From Fusibacter paucivorans (GTDB taxonomy: Bacteria > Bacillota > Clostridia > Peptostreptococcales > Acidaminobacteraceae), in the NCBI RefSeq assembly GCF_018390735.1, contig NZ_JAHBCL010000001.1, positions 1 through 64,000 on the forward strand: DNA of 64,000 nucleotides, in the 5' to 3' direction. Shown here piece by piece: positions 18,977-28,094 of the stretch (positions are counted from its first letter, which is position 1; each line of letters begins with the position of its first letter). Position numbers and translations under genes: made by a program. The notes under the pieces are model-generated. The model had not been told where the DNA came from. It searched no databases and saw only the letters and a list, made by a program, of their open reading frames with translations.

Positions 18977-19833
18977 CATTGTCCTCCTTCAACTCTAACC
19001 CCGGGAAGGGGTGGTTTCGCAGTGTTGCCAAATATTTTTGTGACAACGCCGCCCTCGATTAAAGCATATGAGGAAGCATCAAAATAGTAAGTAAAATTAG
19101 GGGTTTCACCATAAGCCCAATCCCACGAAGTCAATTTTTGAATGACTTTTTGGTAATCGACATGCAGAGATGTCGGCAGGATTGACATCGGCGTTCCAAT
19201 GATCGTCGCTGCTCTGGGATACATCCTCAAATAAGTTTCTTGTATCGCTTTCATAACGCGCTGGATTGTAATGGTCTCCGAAACGGCACTGAGTTTCGTT
19301 ACCGCACTTCGCTTTGAGGGAATTCCCCTTGCTTCAATCGGGTGTGCCATTGGGTTTAAATAACGCCAAATGGCTGCTTCATCTGTGTCAACGAGCATTG
19401 TTCCATGGTGCAGTTTTCGATTGCCCCTTATAAAAAATGCATTCCCCGACACTTTTCTGCCATTAAAAATCATATCATCGCGTTCATTGCGCACCAGCGT
19501 AATACCAAGTGATCGAATAGCTTCAATGATGAGTTCATAGTGACTGTCTAAACGATAATCCCGTGCTGATTCGATAAAGGTAAAATTCAGATTGCCTAGG
19601 TCATGATATACAGCACCACCGCCGGACAGTCGCCTTATCAGTGGAATACCATCAGCCAGCATATTCTCAAGATGCACTTCACGCCATGGATTTTGGTTGC
19701 GTCCAATAACCACACTCGGAGCATTGATCCATAAAAGCAAAATGGATTCATTTGGCGGAAGTCCAAAAAAGAGCGCCTCTTCCAAGGCAAAATTCTGTAT
19801 GGGATTATGTAATGTCGATACGTAAAGCGTCAT
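18976..19833 (-). CDS. Second lipoate-protein ligase, lacking most of the accessory domain
   Basis: Catalytic domain of LplA: GRNQNPWREV, RRLSGGGAVYHDLGNLNFTF, GRKVSGNAF and LHHGTMLVD. At about 285 residues it stops soon after FDASSYALIEGG, where the other ligase in this window continues for roughly 60 more residues of accessory domain. The chosen ATG sits 5 nt after GAGGAGG; a long upstream open frame has no ribosome site. First gene of the E1-E2-E3 operon with its stop overlapping the pdhA start, so it probably lipoylates the E2 made from the same transcript, perhaps with a separate accessory partner. Confidence 0.85.
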   Translation of the reverse strand: MTLYVSTLHNPIQNFALEEALFFGLPPNESILLLWINAPSVVIGRNQNPWREVHLENMLADGIPLIRRLSGGGAVYHDLGNLNFTFIESARDYRLDSHYELIIEAIRSLGITLVRNERDDMIFNGRKVSGNAFFIRGNRKLHHGTMLVDTDEAAIWRYLNPMAHPIEARGIPSKRSAVTKLSAVSETITIQRVMKAIQETYLRMYPRAATIIGTPMSILPTSLHVDYQKVIQKLTSWDWAYGETPNFTYYFDASSYALIEGGVVTKIFGNTAKPPLPGVRVEGGQ

Positions 19834-19873
19834 CATATCCTCCTCAGCCTTATGTATATACCCGAAGTAATGA

Positions 19874-19902
19874 CTATTAACCCAATTGATAACCATTTTC
19901 AA
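19874..19902 (-). promoter_or_regulatory. Candidate promoter of the pdh operon
   Basis: On the minus strand TTGAAA and TAATAG with a 17-nt spacer, about 40 nt before the lplA2 start. Confidence 0.45.
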
Positions 19903-19965
19903 TTGTAAACTATTTTTAACATTCCCCTCTACCAATTCACTGCATACCACTTTGTGTTTAAGCAC

Positions 19966-20013
19966 AAAAAACGCTCTCACATCTGATGAATACACCAGTG
20001 ATTGAGCGGTTTT
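19966..20013 (-). terminator. Terminator after the ygiD-like gene
   Basis: On the minus strand CGCTC and GAGCG close a long loop and are followed by TTTTTTG. The flanking A/T runs make it potentially bidirectional. Confidence 0.6.
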
Positions 20014-20088
20014 TATGTTCTGTTATTCAAATTTCATTTGCAATTTAGCGCTTGTACGAACAAACGTCTTAACCAACTTCGCTTTTTT

Positions 20089-20116
20089 GATTCACACCTG
20101 AGAAAATCGCATTATT
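20089..20116 (+). repeat. Dispersed intergenic motif, copy 3
   Basis: Contains CTGAGAAAATCGCATTATT; over 28 nt it matches the copy at 8350 with six changes by eye. Confidence 0.45.
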
Positions 20117-20133
20117 ACCTTGCTTGTTACCTG

Positions 20134-20904
20134 CTACGCCTTATCCCTGAAAATATAACTTGTCATGGAAAGACTGCCCATCACACGGGCTTCATTAAAA
20201 ATTTCTACCGTATCGCTTTCCAGTGACGCACCAAGGCAGTATAGCAAAGGATCATAGTGGTCCGTCGTCGGGACTGCCAGTTCAGCAACATCGCCAAATT
20301 GACGGTAATTCAAGCACTTATCATAATCTCTTGCGACTATGGCATCACGAATTTTTAAATCAAATGCATCTGCCCAAGCTTCGCCGTTTTCTTTATGAAA
20401 ATCTACTTTTCTGAGGTTATGAACAATATTACCGCTACCCATAATAAGGTAGCCTTCATCTCTTAGAACCGAAAGTTTGCGGCCTATTTCAAAATGCGCC
20501 TCCGGCGCTTTCAGCGCATCTACGCTGAGTTGAACGACTGGCACATCACGATTTGGAAACATGTGTACAAGAACCGACCACGCACCGTGATCAATACCCC
20601 AACTGTTGTTAATATCAACCGTACTGCCGAGACATTGTCTAACGCGATTCGTCAGTCCGAGATCACCTTGCACTTGATAGTTTACTTCATAAAGCGGTTT
20701 GGGAAAACCATACATGTCGTTGATCACTTTCGGCTGTTTTTCATCTTGCGTCCATGTACCTTTAGTAAACCAGTGTGCCGAAACCATCAGAATCGCCTTT
20801 GGTTTGATTGCTTTACCCAATGTTTGCCATGATGCTGTAAATGCATTTTGTTCAATGGCATTCATCGGCGAACCATGCCCAACAAAAATAACTGCTTGCT
20901 TCAT
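20134..20904 (-). CDS. YgiD-type extradiol ring-cleavage dioxygenase family protein
   Basis: A 256-residue member of the DODA/LigB-like family. Metal-ligand positions appear in FVGHGSP, VSAHW and WGIDHGAWSVL, and a C-terminal TDHYDPLLYCLGA is also family-typical. Relatives such as E. coli YgiD open 3,4-dihydroxyphenylalanine in vitro; the physiological substrate in an anaerobe is unclear. Single gene with an A-rich leader and its own terminator. Confidence 0.85.
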   Translation of the reverse strand: MKQAVIFVGHGSPMNAIEQNAFTASWQTLGKAIKPKAILMVSAHWFTKGTWTQDEKQPKVINDMYGFPKPLYEVNYQVQGDLGLTNRVRQCLGSTVDINNSWGIDHGAWSVLVHMFPNRDVPVVQLSVDALKAPEAHFEIGRKLSVLRDEGYLIMGSGNIVHNLRKVDFHKENGEAWADAFDLKIRDAIVARDYDKCLNYRQFGDVAELAVPTTDHYDPLLYCLGASLESDTVEIFNEARVMGSLSMTSYIFRDKA

Positions 20905-20983
20905 ATATTCCCTCCGTACTGCTGTTCAGCATTCTGATTTATCTCATTTGACGCTGTCTATTTATTCATATCCCATTTTAATA

Positions 20984-22180
20984 TTACGAAACATTTGTTT
21001 GTTTAAGCCCAATCACTGTCCCGACATCCACATTTTCAGGATCAAAAAATTCCTTCTCAGGGATTCGCGTAAAGAAGCTGTTGAAGTCGGCAACATCCCA
21101 CGTGTCGACGATGAACAGCGTGTGACACGCTTCTAAATTAATTTCCGTTACCTCCAGCTGTCCTGTTTTAAGACAGAATTCTATGAGCTTGACCTTTGGT
21201 CGCGATGGACTGTGTATGCGATATGCTGAGACGATACCCACACGGCCATCTGAAAGCAAAACACCCTGCCCCGGCGGGAAAATACAAACGGTACTGGTCA
21301 TTTTACGGTAAACGCCTGCATCAATTTTATAGACGGCATCGCGCATGAGCACTTCAAGCGCCAGATGTACAGGCATGCGCTTTCGATAACTGCGATTCGC
21401 CGTCATTGCGTCAAACATGTCACACAGCGTAACAATGCGAACATATTCCGGGATTTCCATCTTCTTCAATCCCAGCGGATAACCACTGCCATCTAGTTTT
21501 TCGTGATGAAAGCGTACAATTTGCTTCACGCTGTATGGAATTATTTCAATATCTTTTATCAGTTCATAACCATACTCCGAATGCTTCATCATTTCTTCTT
21601 TTTCCGATTCGGTAAGCGGCGACGGTTTTTGAATTAAGCCATATTTAACATTGGCCTTGCCAATATCGTGCAGCAGGCTGCCAAGGGCGATATCCCGTAT
21701 TTCACCATCGCTGTAGCCCATGGCATTCGCCGTCATAATGCTAAGAATGCAAACATTGACACTGTGTCGATACGTATAATCATCAGAGGCCATCAGATTG
21801 GTAACTGTGTAAAGCAAATCCTCTGAGCGCATCAGGATCGCCATAAGATCCGCGATGACTTCGCCGACCAGTGCCAGCTGATCCTCGGGGATATTTGCCT
21901 TGACACCGCCTACATCACGTTGCATCACAGACTCAAAAACATTTTGAACAGCACGAATAGAGGTCTGCATCTTCTCTTCTTCGATCAACGGCGTTGATTG
22001 AATAGAGGAAGCTGCCTCCTCGACTGCGGCCCCAAAATTTATGTCGTGTTTCTTGAGTTTTGAGGTGATTTCATAATTAATAATCGTACCCCTGCTTACC
22101 AACAAGCTGCCGTCACGATTAAAAATATCTTCTTTAACCTCATTCCCAGGCTCAAGCTCATCTGAATTCTTTAACGTCAT
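20984..22180 (-). CDS. HD-GYP domain c-di-GMP phosphodiesterase
   Basis: About 398 residues. An N-terminal segment resembles the leader domain often found before HD-GYP (LEPGNEVKEDIFNRDGSLL), followed by a helical linker and an HD-GYP core: HSVNVCILS, LLHDIGKANVKYG, and HHEKLDGSGYPLGLKK with the GYP triad. The C-terminal part is beta-rich. Predicted to hydrolyse c-di-GMP to pGpG or GMP. The ATG was chosen with GGTGGAG 9 nt upstream; a GTG five codons earlier is the alternative. Confidence 0.88.
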   Translation of the reverse strand: MTLKNSDELEPGNEVKEDIFNRDGSLLVSRGTIINYEITSKLKKHDINFGAAVEEAASSIQSTPLIEEEKMQTSIRAVQNVFESVMQRDVGGVKANIPEDQLALVGEVIADLMAILMRSEDLLYTVTNLMASDDYTYRHSVNVCILSIMTANAMGYSDGEIRDIALGSLLHDIGKANVKYGLIQKPSPLTESEKEEMMKHSEYGYELIKDIEIIPYSVKQIVRFHHEKLDGSGYPLGLKKMEIPEYVRIVTLCDMFDAMTANRSYRKRMPVHLALEVLMRDAVYKIDAGVYRKMTSTVCIFPPGQGVLLSDGRVGIVSAYRIHSPSRPKVKLIEFCLKTGQLEVTEINLEACHTLFIVDTWDVADFNSFFTRIPEKEFFDPENVDVGTVIGLKQTNVS

Positions 22181-22303
22181 GTACGCGTGCTCCACCTCTT
22201 AGTGTTATAAGATTGCCATGCTTGTTATGACTTTGTACTAAAACAACTTTGTACTCATTATAATGATATATATCGGCTATTTCTGCAAAAAACTTTACAT
22301 GTT

Positions 22304-23116
22304 TTATAAAAACCAGACAGGATCTTTCCTTTTGGCGTAAGTCTTTTCTAAATCCAAGCGATGTTCTTCAAAATACGGGTCATCAAAGCGAACCGCGTTC
22401 ACTGGACAATGCACGACGCAGCTGCAGCATTTAATGCATGCGCCGGTTACTGACGCATGGCCTTCAACAGTCAGCGATCCCATGGGACATCGTGCTGCAC
22501 ATATGCCGCAGGCAGTACACGCTGTCGTATCAATCACAGGTTTTATGCCCTTAAACGGCATTGGTTCACCGGCAGCATTGCGCGGTCTATAATAAGGACG
22601 CACCGGCAGTGATCCTTCAATGGATTCGATAACCAACGGCACTTGACCCTTGGCGAGAAGATCTAATGCAAAGGCATCCAGCGCCAACAAATCCTGCTGG
22701 TCCGGTCGGCCGGCAGCCAGTGTTTTTGAAAAGGAATGCTGTCCTATAAAGGCTCCGGCGCCGATAACATTGAAATTTTTACGTCTGAGCAGGTCGGAAA
22801 GCTCAATGAGGGCATCGTCAAAATGGCGATTGCCATAAGTTACCACAGCCACTGCTGCAGCACTGTTGCCAGTCATTGTTTCCAAAAAGGATAAGAGCAC
22901 ATTTGGAACACGCCCTGCATAAACCGGCAGACCGAAAATCACATAATCTGACGGTTCGAAAGACAGCGCACTGTTCCGCCGAGGCTTTGGCGTAATGTCA
23001 CAGTAGACAACGTTCTCAAATAAATTCGGCTGCGCCCGAACCAATCGGTCGGCTATCTCTCGGACAACTGTTTTGGTCCGCTCTGTTGGACTAAAATAAA
23101 CACATTTTAACTGCAT
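22304..23116 (-). CDS. EFR1-type flavodoxin-ferredoxin fusion protein
   Basis: About 270 residues. The N-terminal half is flavodoxin-like (YFSPTERTKTVV phosphate loop, FGLPVYAGRVPNVL). The C-terminal half has two [4Fe-4S] motifs, CTACGICAARCPMGS and CIKCCSCVVHCP. Such fusions transfer electrons in anaerobes; partners are not known and no adjacent gene suggests one. GAGAGGGGAT precedes the chosen ATG. Confidence 0.85.
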   Translation of the reverse strand: MQLKCVYFSPTERTKTVVREIADRLVRAQPNLFENVVYCDITPKPRRNSALSFEPSDYVIFGLPVYAGRVPNVLLSFLETMTGNSAAAVAVVTYGNRHFDDALIELSDLLRRKNFNVIGAGAFIGQHSFSKTLAAGRPDQQDLLALDAFALDLLAKGQVPLVIESIEGSLPVRPYYRPRNAAGEPMPFKGIKPVIDTTACTACGICAARCPMGSLTVEGHASVTGACIKCCSCVVHCPVNAVRFDDPYFEEHRLDLEKTYAKRKDPVWFL

Positions 23117-23200
23117 ATGGTATCCCCTCTCTATGCCTCCCCAAAACACTGTTACTTTTATGATACCTTATCTCAATCACTTTGACAATTCACATCACTT

Positions 23201-23228
23201 TTTCAAACGATTATAATTTTGTTATAAT
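23201..23228 (+). promoter_or_regulatory. Candidate promoter of ung
   Basis: TTTCAA and TATAAT with a 16-nt spacer, about 30 nt before the ung start. Confidence 0.5.
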
Positions 23229-23256
23229 GGTGTAAACAACAGGAGGTGCCTGAAAA

Positions 23257-23928
23257 ATGCCTATTTTACACAACCATTGGCAAGAAGTGCTCGAGGCAGA
23301 ATTTGATAAGCCCTACTATTTAGAACTCAGGGCTTTTTTAAAGCATGAATACAAAAATCATACCATTTATCCCGATATGTGCGATATTTTTAACGCACTG
23401 CATTTCACCGACTATCCGGACGTCAAGGCCGTCATTCTCGGACAGGATCCCTACCACGGAGAGGGGCAGGCACATGGCCTCAGCTTTTCTGTCAAACCAG
23501 GCATACAAATGCCGCCTTCACTCCAGAACATCTTTAAGGAAATGGTCGACGATCTGGGCGTCCCGTATCCAACACACGGCTATCTGAAGCAATGGGCTGC
23601 CGAGGGCGTCCTTATGCTCAACACCGTTCTCACCGTTCGCGCCGGGCAGGCCAATTCCCACCAGGGAAAGGGCTGGGAAACCTTTACGGATGCCGTCATC
23701 GACCATCTTAGCGCGCGCAAGGAGCCCATCGTCTTCATTTTATGGGGCAATAACGCCCGCGCGAAGCAAAAGCGCATTGCACCACATCACTATATCATTC
23801 AATCACCGCACCCCAGTCCGCTGTCAGTCTATCGAGGCTTCTATGGCAGCAAGCCTTTTTCAAAAACCAATGCATTCCTCGAATCGATTGGCAAAACGCC
23901 AGTCAAATGGGCGCTTGACGACCTCTAA
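23257..23928 (+). CDS. ung: Uracil-DNA glycosylase
   Basis: Family 1 uracil-DNA glycosylase (223 residues), which removes uracil from DNA at the start of base-excision repair. LGQDPYHGEGQAHGLSFSV holds the catalytic aspartate; HPSPLSVYRGFYGSKPF is the Leu-loop with the catalytic histidine. ACAGGAGGTGCCTGAAAA precedes the ATG. Single gene ending at a strong terminator. Confidence 0.97.
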   Translation: MPILHNHWQEVLEAEFDKPYYLELRAFLKHEYKNHTIYPDMCDIFNALHFTDYPDVKAVILGQDPYHGEGQAHGLSFSVKPGIQMPPSLQNIFKEMVDDLGVPYPTHGYLKQWAAEGVLMLNTVLTVRAGQANSHQGKGWETFTDAVIDHLSARKEPIVFILWGNNARAKQKRIAPHHYIIQSPHPSPLSVYRGFYGSKPFSKTNAFLESIGKTPVKWALDDL

Positions 23929-23931
23929 AAA

Positions 23932-23984
23932 AAGCACTGATTTTAAAGCATGCAAATAAGCAGCTCTAACATCAGTGCTTTTCT
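23932..23984. terminator. Bidirectional terminator between ung and lysR
   Basis: AAGCACTGAT (23932-23941) pairs with ATCAGTGCTT (23971-23980), flanked by an A-run and a T-run, so it can serve both converging genes. Confidence 0.85.
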
Positions 23985-23998
23985 TTCTCTTGTGTTTG

Positions 23999-24910
23999 TC
24001 ATGGCGTTTCATTAAATTCTTCTTTAAGCAAAGCTAAAAAATCTTTGGCTAACTCGTTAAGTGGTTGATGCGCTGAATAAAGCACCAAAACATCAACTTT
24101 TGCATTATCTACCGGAAGTGTACATATGCCTAGATTAGACGTGTAGGTTTCAGACATCTGTGTGCCAAGACTAAAACCAGAAGTTCTTTTTACAAGCTCT
24201 ATTTTCCAATATCGATCATCTATTTTTATCGTCTTTGTACGATCAATGCCTTTCAATGAATCCTCTATCTTAGATACATAATTTAAGAGAAATGTATTAT
24301 TATCATAATCAATCATGGGATACTTTGAAAAGCGTTCGTAAGGAATAACGTTCGTTTTCTGATATTCTAAAACGATAGGATGGTCCTTTCTAAAGTAGAA
24401 ATTAATCCCCATGGAAGCAATTACCTTTGTCACAATGCCTTTTTTGGTCCATTGTATTGTATCATAATAGCCCTTTGGTGCAACCATTAGACCCAAATCA
24501 CTTTCACCTATTAATATACTGTTTGGAATATCCCTGCAATTCGTTACAAATTGCAATTCTACCCAGTCTTCATTTTCATATTTGCTTACAAATTTTGTGA
24601 ACGCTTCGAAAAAAAACGAAATCGGTGTCCCCGCGATTTTGAGTCTGTGTATCGGCAATTTCAAATCAAGGTTATTAATGCAATCGAGCTCTACGAAAAC
24701 GGCTTTAGTATGCTTTAAAAACAGCTTTCCCCTATCAGTAATCTCGAGCCCTTTAACCGATCTATTAAATACCTGATAACCAATTTCCACCTCCAAATTA
24801 TGAATCGCTTTGCTTATATTGGATGTTGATGTAAACATTTCTTTAGCCGCCGCTGAAAAGGATCTGTTTTTTTCACATGCAATTACATATTTCAATTGTA
24901 TCAACGTCAT
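23999..24910 (-). CDS. LysR-family transcriptional regulator
   Basis: 303 residues with an N-terminal winged helix (SFSAAAKEMFTSTSNISKAIHNLEVEIG, residues about 17-44) and a divergent effector-binding domain. It is transcribed away from the M20 hydrolase and permease genes and probably controls them, as LysR proteins commonly do for divergent neighbours. The effector is unknown. Confidence 0.88.
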   Translation of the reverse strand: MTLIQLKYVIACEKNRSFSAAAKEMFTSTSNISKAIHNLEVEIGYQVFNRSVKGLEITDRGKLFLKHTKAVFVELDCINNLDLKLPIHRLKIAGTPISFFFEAFTKFVSKYENEDWVELQFVTNCRDIPNSILIGESDLGLMVAPKGYYDTIQWTKKGIVTKVIASMGINFYFRKDHPIVLEYQKTNVIPYERFSKYPMIDYDNNTFLLNYVSKIEDSLKGIDRTKTIKIDDRYWKIELVKRTSGFSLGTQMSETYTSNLGICTLPVDNAKVDVLVLYSAHQPLNELAKDFLALLKEEFNETP

Positions 24911-24952
24911 ACTTATCCCCCAATACCAACACCATTATATCTCTTCAATAAA

Positions 24953-24975
24953 TTATATGAGGAAATCGCATCATT
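24953..24975 (+). repeat. Dispersed intergenic motif, copy 4
   Basis: Contains ATGAGGAAATCGCATCATT, here close to the 5' end of the lysR gene rather than in a convergent gap. Confidence 0.5.
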
Positions 24976-25170
24976 TCCTTATACATTCAGATTACATTTG
25001 AAGCTTGTTTCTTTTTATCACTTCTCCCACATTCATACTATCATCAATTCTTTACTTTTCGATTTATCATCTCTAAATATTCTGAATATTTTTCATCACC
25101 CCCATAAACTCACAGTATATATTTTTAATATTTTTTCAATGCTATGATATTTTTAAGCCATTTTCTTAGC

Positions 25171-25205
25171 CTAATAAATTCACCATGTATTAGGTATCAC
25201 AATAC
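25171..25205 (+). promoter_or_regulatory. Candidate LysR operator
   Basis: Two overlapping interrupted palindromes lie about 90 bp before the hydrolase start: CTAATA with TATTAG (11-nt gap) and GTATT with AATAC (9-nt gap). Both fit the loose T-N11-A LysR pattern. The rest of the 378-bp divergent spacer is AT-rich; it also holds a GAAGGAGGT at 25206-25214 with no start codon in range. Confidence 0.4.
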
Positions 25206-25288
25206 GAAGGAGGTAAAAAATCTAAACACCCCTGTGCTAATAAAAATTAATCAATGGGGCATTATGCTTCTACATGGAGGTCGACACA

Positions 25289-26650
25289 ATGTATAAAAAT
25301 GAAATTAAAGCAATTATGCACGACAAAAAGACAGAATTTGAAAAAATAAGCGATATGATATGGGACACGCCTGAATTAAAGTTTAAAGAATTTAACGCTG
25401 TAAGCATTCAAAAAAACTTTTTTGAGGCACATGGATTTCTCATAAAAGAAAATCTTGCTGACATCGAAACGGCATTTTCAGCAGAATATGGCTCTGGTTC
25501 TCCAATCATTGCCTTTTTAGGCGAATATGATGCGCTCCCGAAAATGAGTCAAGTTAATGATATAACTTCTAAAAAACCTGTGCAGGCTAATGGTGCAGGT
25601 CATGGCTGCGGGCATCATCTATTGGGAACTGCCGCGATGGAAGCTGCTTATGCATTGAAGGTATTAATGGCACAATATCACCTGAAAGGCACCGTTCGAT
25701 ACTATGGGTGTCCTGCTGAAGAAGGCGGTTCAGGCAAAGCGTTCATGGTGAGGGAAGGTGTATTTAATGATGTTGACGCAGCGTTCTCGTGGCATCCCGG
25801 TGATGCAACAGTCCTTATTAATCAATCATTGTCAAATGCTAGAGTTCTTTTTAATTTTAAAGGTGTGAGTTCTCATGCTGCTGCTGCGCCACACTTGGGG
25901 AGAAGTGCACTTGATGCAGTTGAATTAATGAATGTCGGAACAAATTACTTAAGAGAACATATAATTCCCGACGCAAGAATTCACTATGCAATACTAAACG
26001 CAGGGGGTGACGCACCTAACATTGTGCCTCCGGAAGCTGAATCAATTTATGCAATCAGGGCACCAAAATTAACACAGGTCGTCGAAATTTTAAACAGAGT
26101 TACCAACATTGCTAAAGGCGCCGCTCTAATGACAGAGACGGTATCGAGTGTTAAAGTGGTTAGCGCCTATGCCAATTTGCTTCCAAATAAGACACTTGAT
26201 AGCATATTAGAAAACAATATTAATCTTTCTTTGCCAATAAAATATACCACAGAAGAGATTGCTTACGCAAAGTCTTTCAATTCTCTGACCGCCGATTCAG
26301 ACCCTGAAAATCCAATTAAAACGAATTTGTATAAATTTCCAGAACATTTCGTACCACCCATGTCAACCGATGTCGGCGATGTGAGTTGGCTTGTCCCCAC
26401 GACAACATTAGGCGCACCCACATTTGCAAGAGGCACACAAGTTCATAATTGGATGGCTGTCGCTCAAGGCAAATCATCCATTGCTCATAAGGGAATGCAC
26501 TTTGCAGCTTTAGTTTTAGCATGCAGCGCCCTAGATATTCTCGAAAATCCAGATTTATTAAAAGATGCGCACAGAGATTTGATAGAAGCTAGAAATGGCG
26601 ATGAATATAAATCCATAATACCATCAGATATTCATCCTGGGGAGTTTTAA
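25289..26650 (+). CDS. M20-family amidohydrolase (AbgB/indole-acetyl-amino-acid hydrolase-like)
   Basis: 453-residue metallopeptidase-family hydrolase. Metal ligands are visible in GHGCGHHLLG, PAEEGGSGK and SWHPGD; a lid domain contains SSHAAAAPHLGRSALDA; the final ligand region is QVHNWMAVAQGKSS. It is closest to the AbgB branch, which cleaves amide conjugates such as p-aminobenzoyl-glutamate. GGAGG lies 8 nt before the chosen ATG. The downstream permease suggests uptake and hydrolysis of an N-acyl or aryl-amide amino acid; the substrate is unknown. Confidence 0.85.
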   Translation: MYKNEIKAIMHDKKTEFEKISDMIWDTPELKFKEFNAVSIQKNFFEAHGFLIKENLADIETAFSAEYGSGSPIIAFLGEYDALPKMSQVNDITSKKPVQANGAGHGCGHHLLGTAAMEAAYALKVLMAQYHLKGTVRYYGCPAEEGGSGKAFMVREGVFNDVDAAFSWHPGDATVLINQSLSNARVLFNFKGVSSHAAAAPHLGRSALDAVELMNVGTNYLREHIIPDARIHYAILNAGGDAPNIVPPEAESIYAIRAPKLTQVVEILNRVTNIAKGAALMTETVSSVKVVSAYANLLPNKTLDSILENNINLSLPIKYTTEEIAYAKSFNSLTADSDPENPIKTNLYKFPEHFVPPMSTDVGDVSWLVPTTTLGAPTFARGTQVHNWMAVAQGKSSIAHKGMHFAALVLACSALDILENPDLLKDAHRDLIEARNGDEYKSIIPSDIHPGEF

Positions 26651-26699
26651 TACGCCTGAATCTATTGGCACTAAACAAATAATTTTTTTGGGGGAACAT

Positions 26700-27989
26700 A
26701 TGTTTCAAATTATAGTAACATTATTAATCTTTCTATTCACTATTGTAAGTTTTTTGATGAATAAGATACCAATGTCAGTCACAGCAATGATTAGCATGCT
26801 TTTACTTGTAATCACACGATCGCTGGAACCAGCAAAGGCTTTAGCCGTTTTTTCAAATTCCAATATTATCCTAATGGGTTCCATGTTTATTGTTGCAGCA
26901 GGGTTCGGAAAAACTAGAATGGTTGAAAACATTGCAGGTTTGTTGTCGAAAGTCGGCGGCGGCAATTATCGAAAAATAATGATAGGCTATATCTTAATCG
27001 CCTTTGCACTGGCACAGTTTATTCCGAGTTCATCTGCTGTTTTTGGAATGGTATATCCTTTGGCTTTAGCGATGACAAAAGAATTAAAAATAAGCCCTTC
27101 AAAAGTAATGTTTCCTTTAGGCTTAATTTGTATTACAACCGTAATGAATATGCCTATAGGCGGTGGCGCCACAGCCTATGCCCAATATAATGGACTATTA
27201 GAAAATTACGGGTATACAACTTATCAATTCAGTCTTCTTGATCCAATTATCGCCAGAATTCCAGTAATCATTATTGTATTTATTTATGCGATGTTCTTCT
27301 CATACCGATTCACGCCAGATACACCTTCTATCGTTATCAAAGAGCTTGATCGCGCCAGCATTTCAGAAAAGAAGTACTTGGACCCAATTCGCGAAGTTCT
27401 TGGATATACTATTTTTATTGCAGTCACGCTTGGATTACTGTTTCAGAGCCATACGGGTCTTCCCTCTTGGGTGATTACAATGGTTGGAGCAGTCATTATG
27501 GTTGCCTCAGGTATACTGAACGAACGCGAAGCCGTTCTATCTATGAACATCCAAATGCTTTTATTGGTAGCTGGATCTTTTGCTTTGGGATCTGCACTGG
27601 ACGCTACCGGCGCAGGTGAAATCATCGGCAATTCAGTTGCCGCATTAGTTGGTGAGAGTAGAAACGGCTATATTCTAGGTGGCCTATTTTTCATTGTACC
27701 TTTTTTATTAACGCAAGCGATGTCTAATTTGGCAATTGCTAACATTTTTGTACCCATTGCAATCCTGACCGCTAAATCATTAGGTGCAAACCCTATGGGC
27801 CCAATGATTCTCGTTTGGATTGGCGCATTTGCTGCGTATATGACACCCTTATCAACACCGACTGTCGCAATGGTAATCACTGCTGGTGGGTACAGCATTA
27901 AAGACATGCTAAAGATGGGATGGCTGCCAGCAATCTTAATTGCAGTCACTGTCATTCCTTGGGTCATGACAATTTTTCCTGCTTTTTAA
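26700..27989 (+). CDS. DASS/SLC13-type anion permease
   Basis: Membrane protein of about 429 residues with some eleven hydrophobic segments and two matching half motifs, QFIPSSSAVFGMVYPLA and LTQAMSNLAIANIFVPIA, plus TPLSTPTVAMV near the end. It belongs to the divalent anion/Na+ symporter or CitM-like group. GGGGGAACAT precedes the ATG, 49 nt after the hydrolase stop, so the two are probably one operon. It may import the hydrolase substrate or export a product. Confidence 0.8.
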   Translation: MFQIIVTLLIFLFTIVSFLMNKIPMSVTAMISMLLLVITRSLEPAKALAVFSNSNIILMGSMFIVAAGFGKTRMVENIAGLLSKVGGGNYRKIMIGYILIAFALAQFIPSSSAVFGMVYPLALAMTKELKISPSKVMFPLGLICITTVMNMPIGGGATAYAQYNGLLENYGYTTYQFSLLDPIIARIPVIIIVFIYAMFFSYRFTPDTPSIVIKELDRASISEKKYLDPIREVLGYTIFIAVTLGLLFQSHTGLPSWVITMVGAVIMVASGILNEREAVLSMNIQMLLLVAGSFALGSALDATGAGEIIGNSVAALVGESRNGYILGGLFFIVPFLLTQAMSNLAIANIFVPIAILTAKSLGANPMGPMILVWIGAFAAYMTPLSTPTVAMVITAGGYSIKDMLKMGWLPAILIAVTVIPWVMTIFPAF

Positions 27990-28030
27990 CATATGGTTTC
28001 TTAATTAAAGCTCAACCCAAACAGTGTCTT

Positions 28031-28083
28031 CAACTAAGGTAGTTTCGAACGATTAACAATACTCGTTCGAAACACTTTAGTTG
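28031..28083. terminator. Long hairpin between converging operons
   Basis: CAACTAAGGTAGTTTCGAACGA (28031-28052) pairs with TCGTTCGAAACACTTTAGTTG (28063-28083), about 21 pairs with few mismatches. It lacks a clear T-run on either strand but lies between converging genes, so it may end both transcripts. Confidence 0.5.
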
Positions 28084-28094
28084 AATTGATACGT

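Noticed and set aside
18976-19995. Extended N-terminus of the second lipoate ligase
   Set aside because: The extra 54 residues show no family similarity and span the likely promoter; GAGGAGG marks the later start.
25206-25288. Possible leader peptide after GAAGGAGGT before the M20 hydrolase
   Set aside because: No start codon at a usable distance; the GTG 19 nt away would give only a 20-residue peptide of no recognisable kind.
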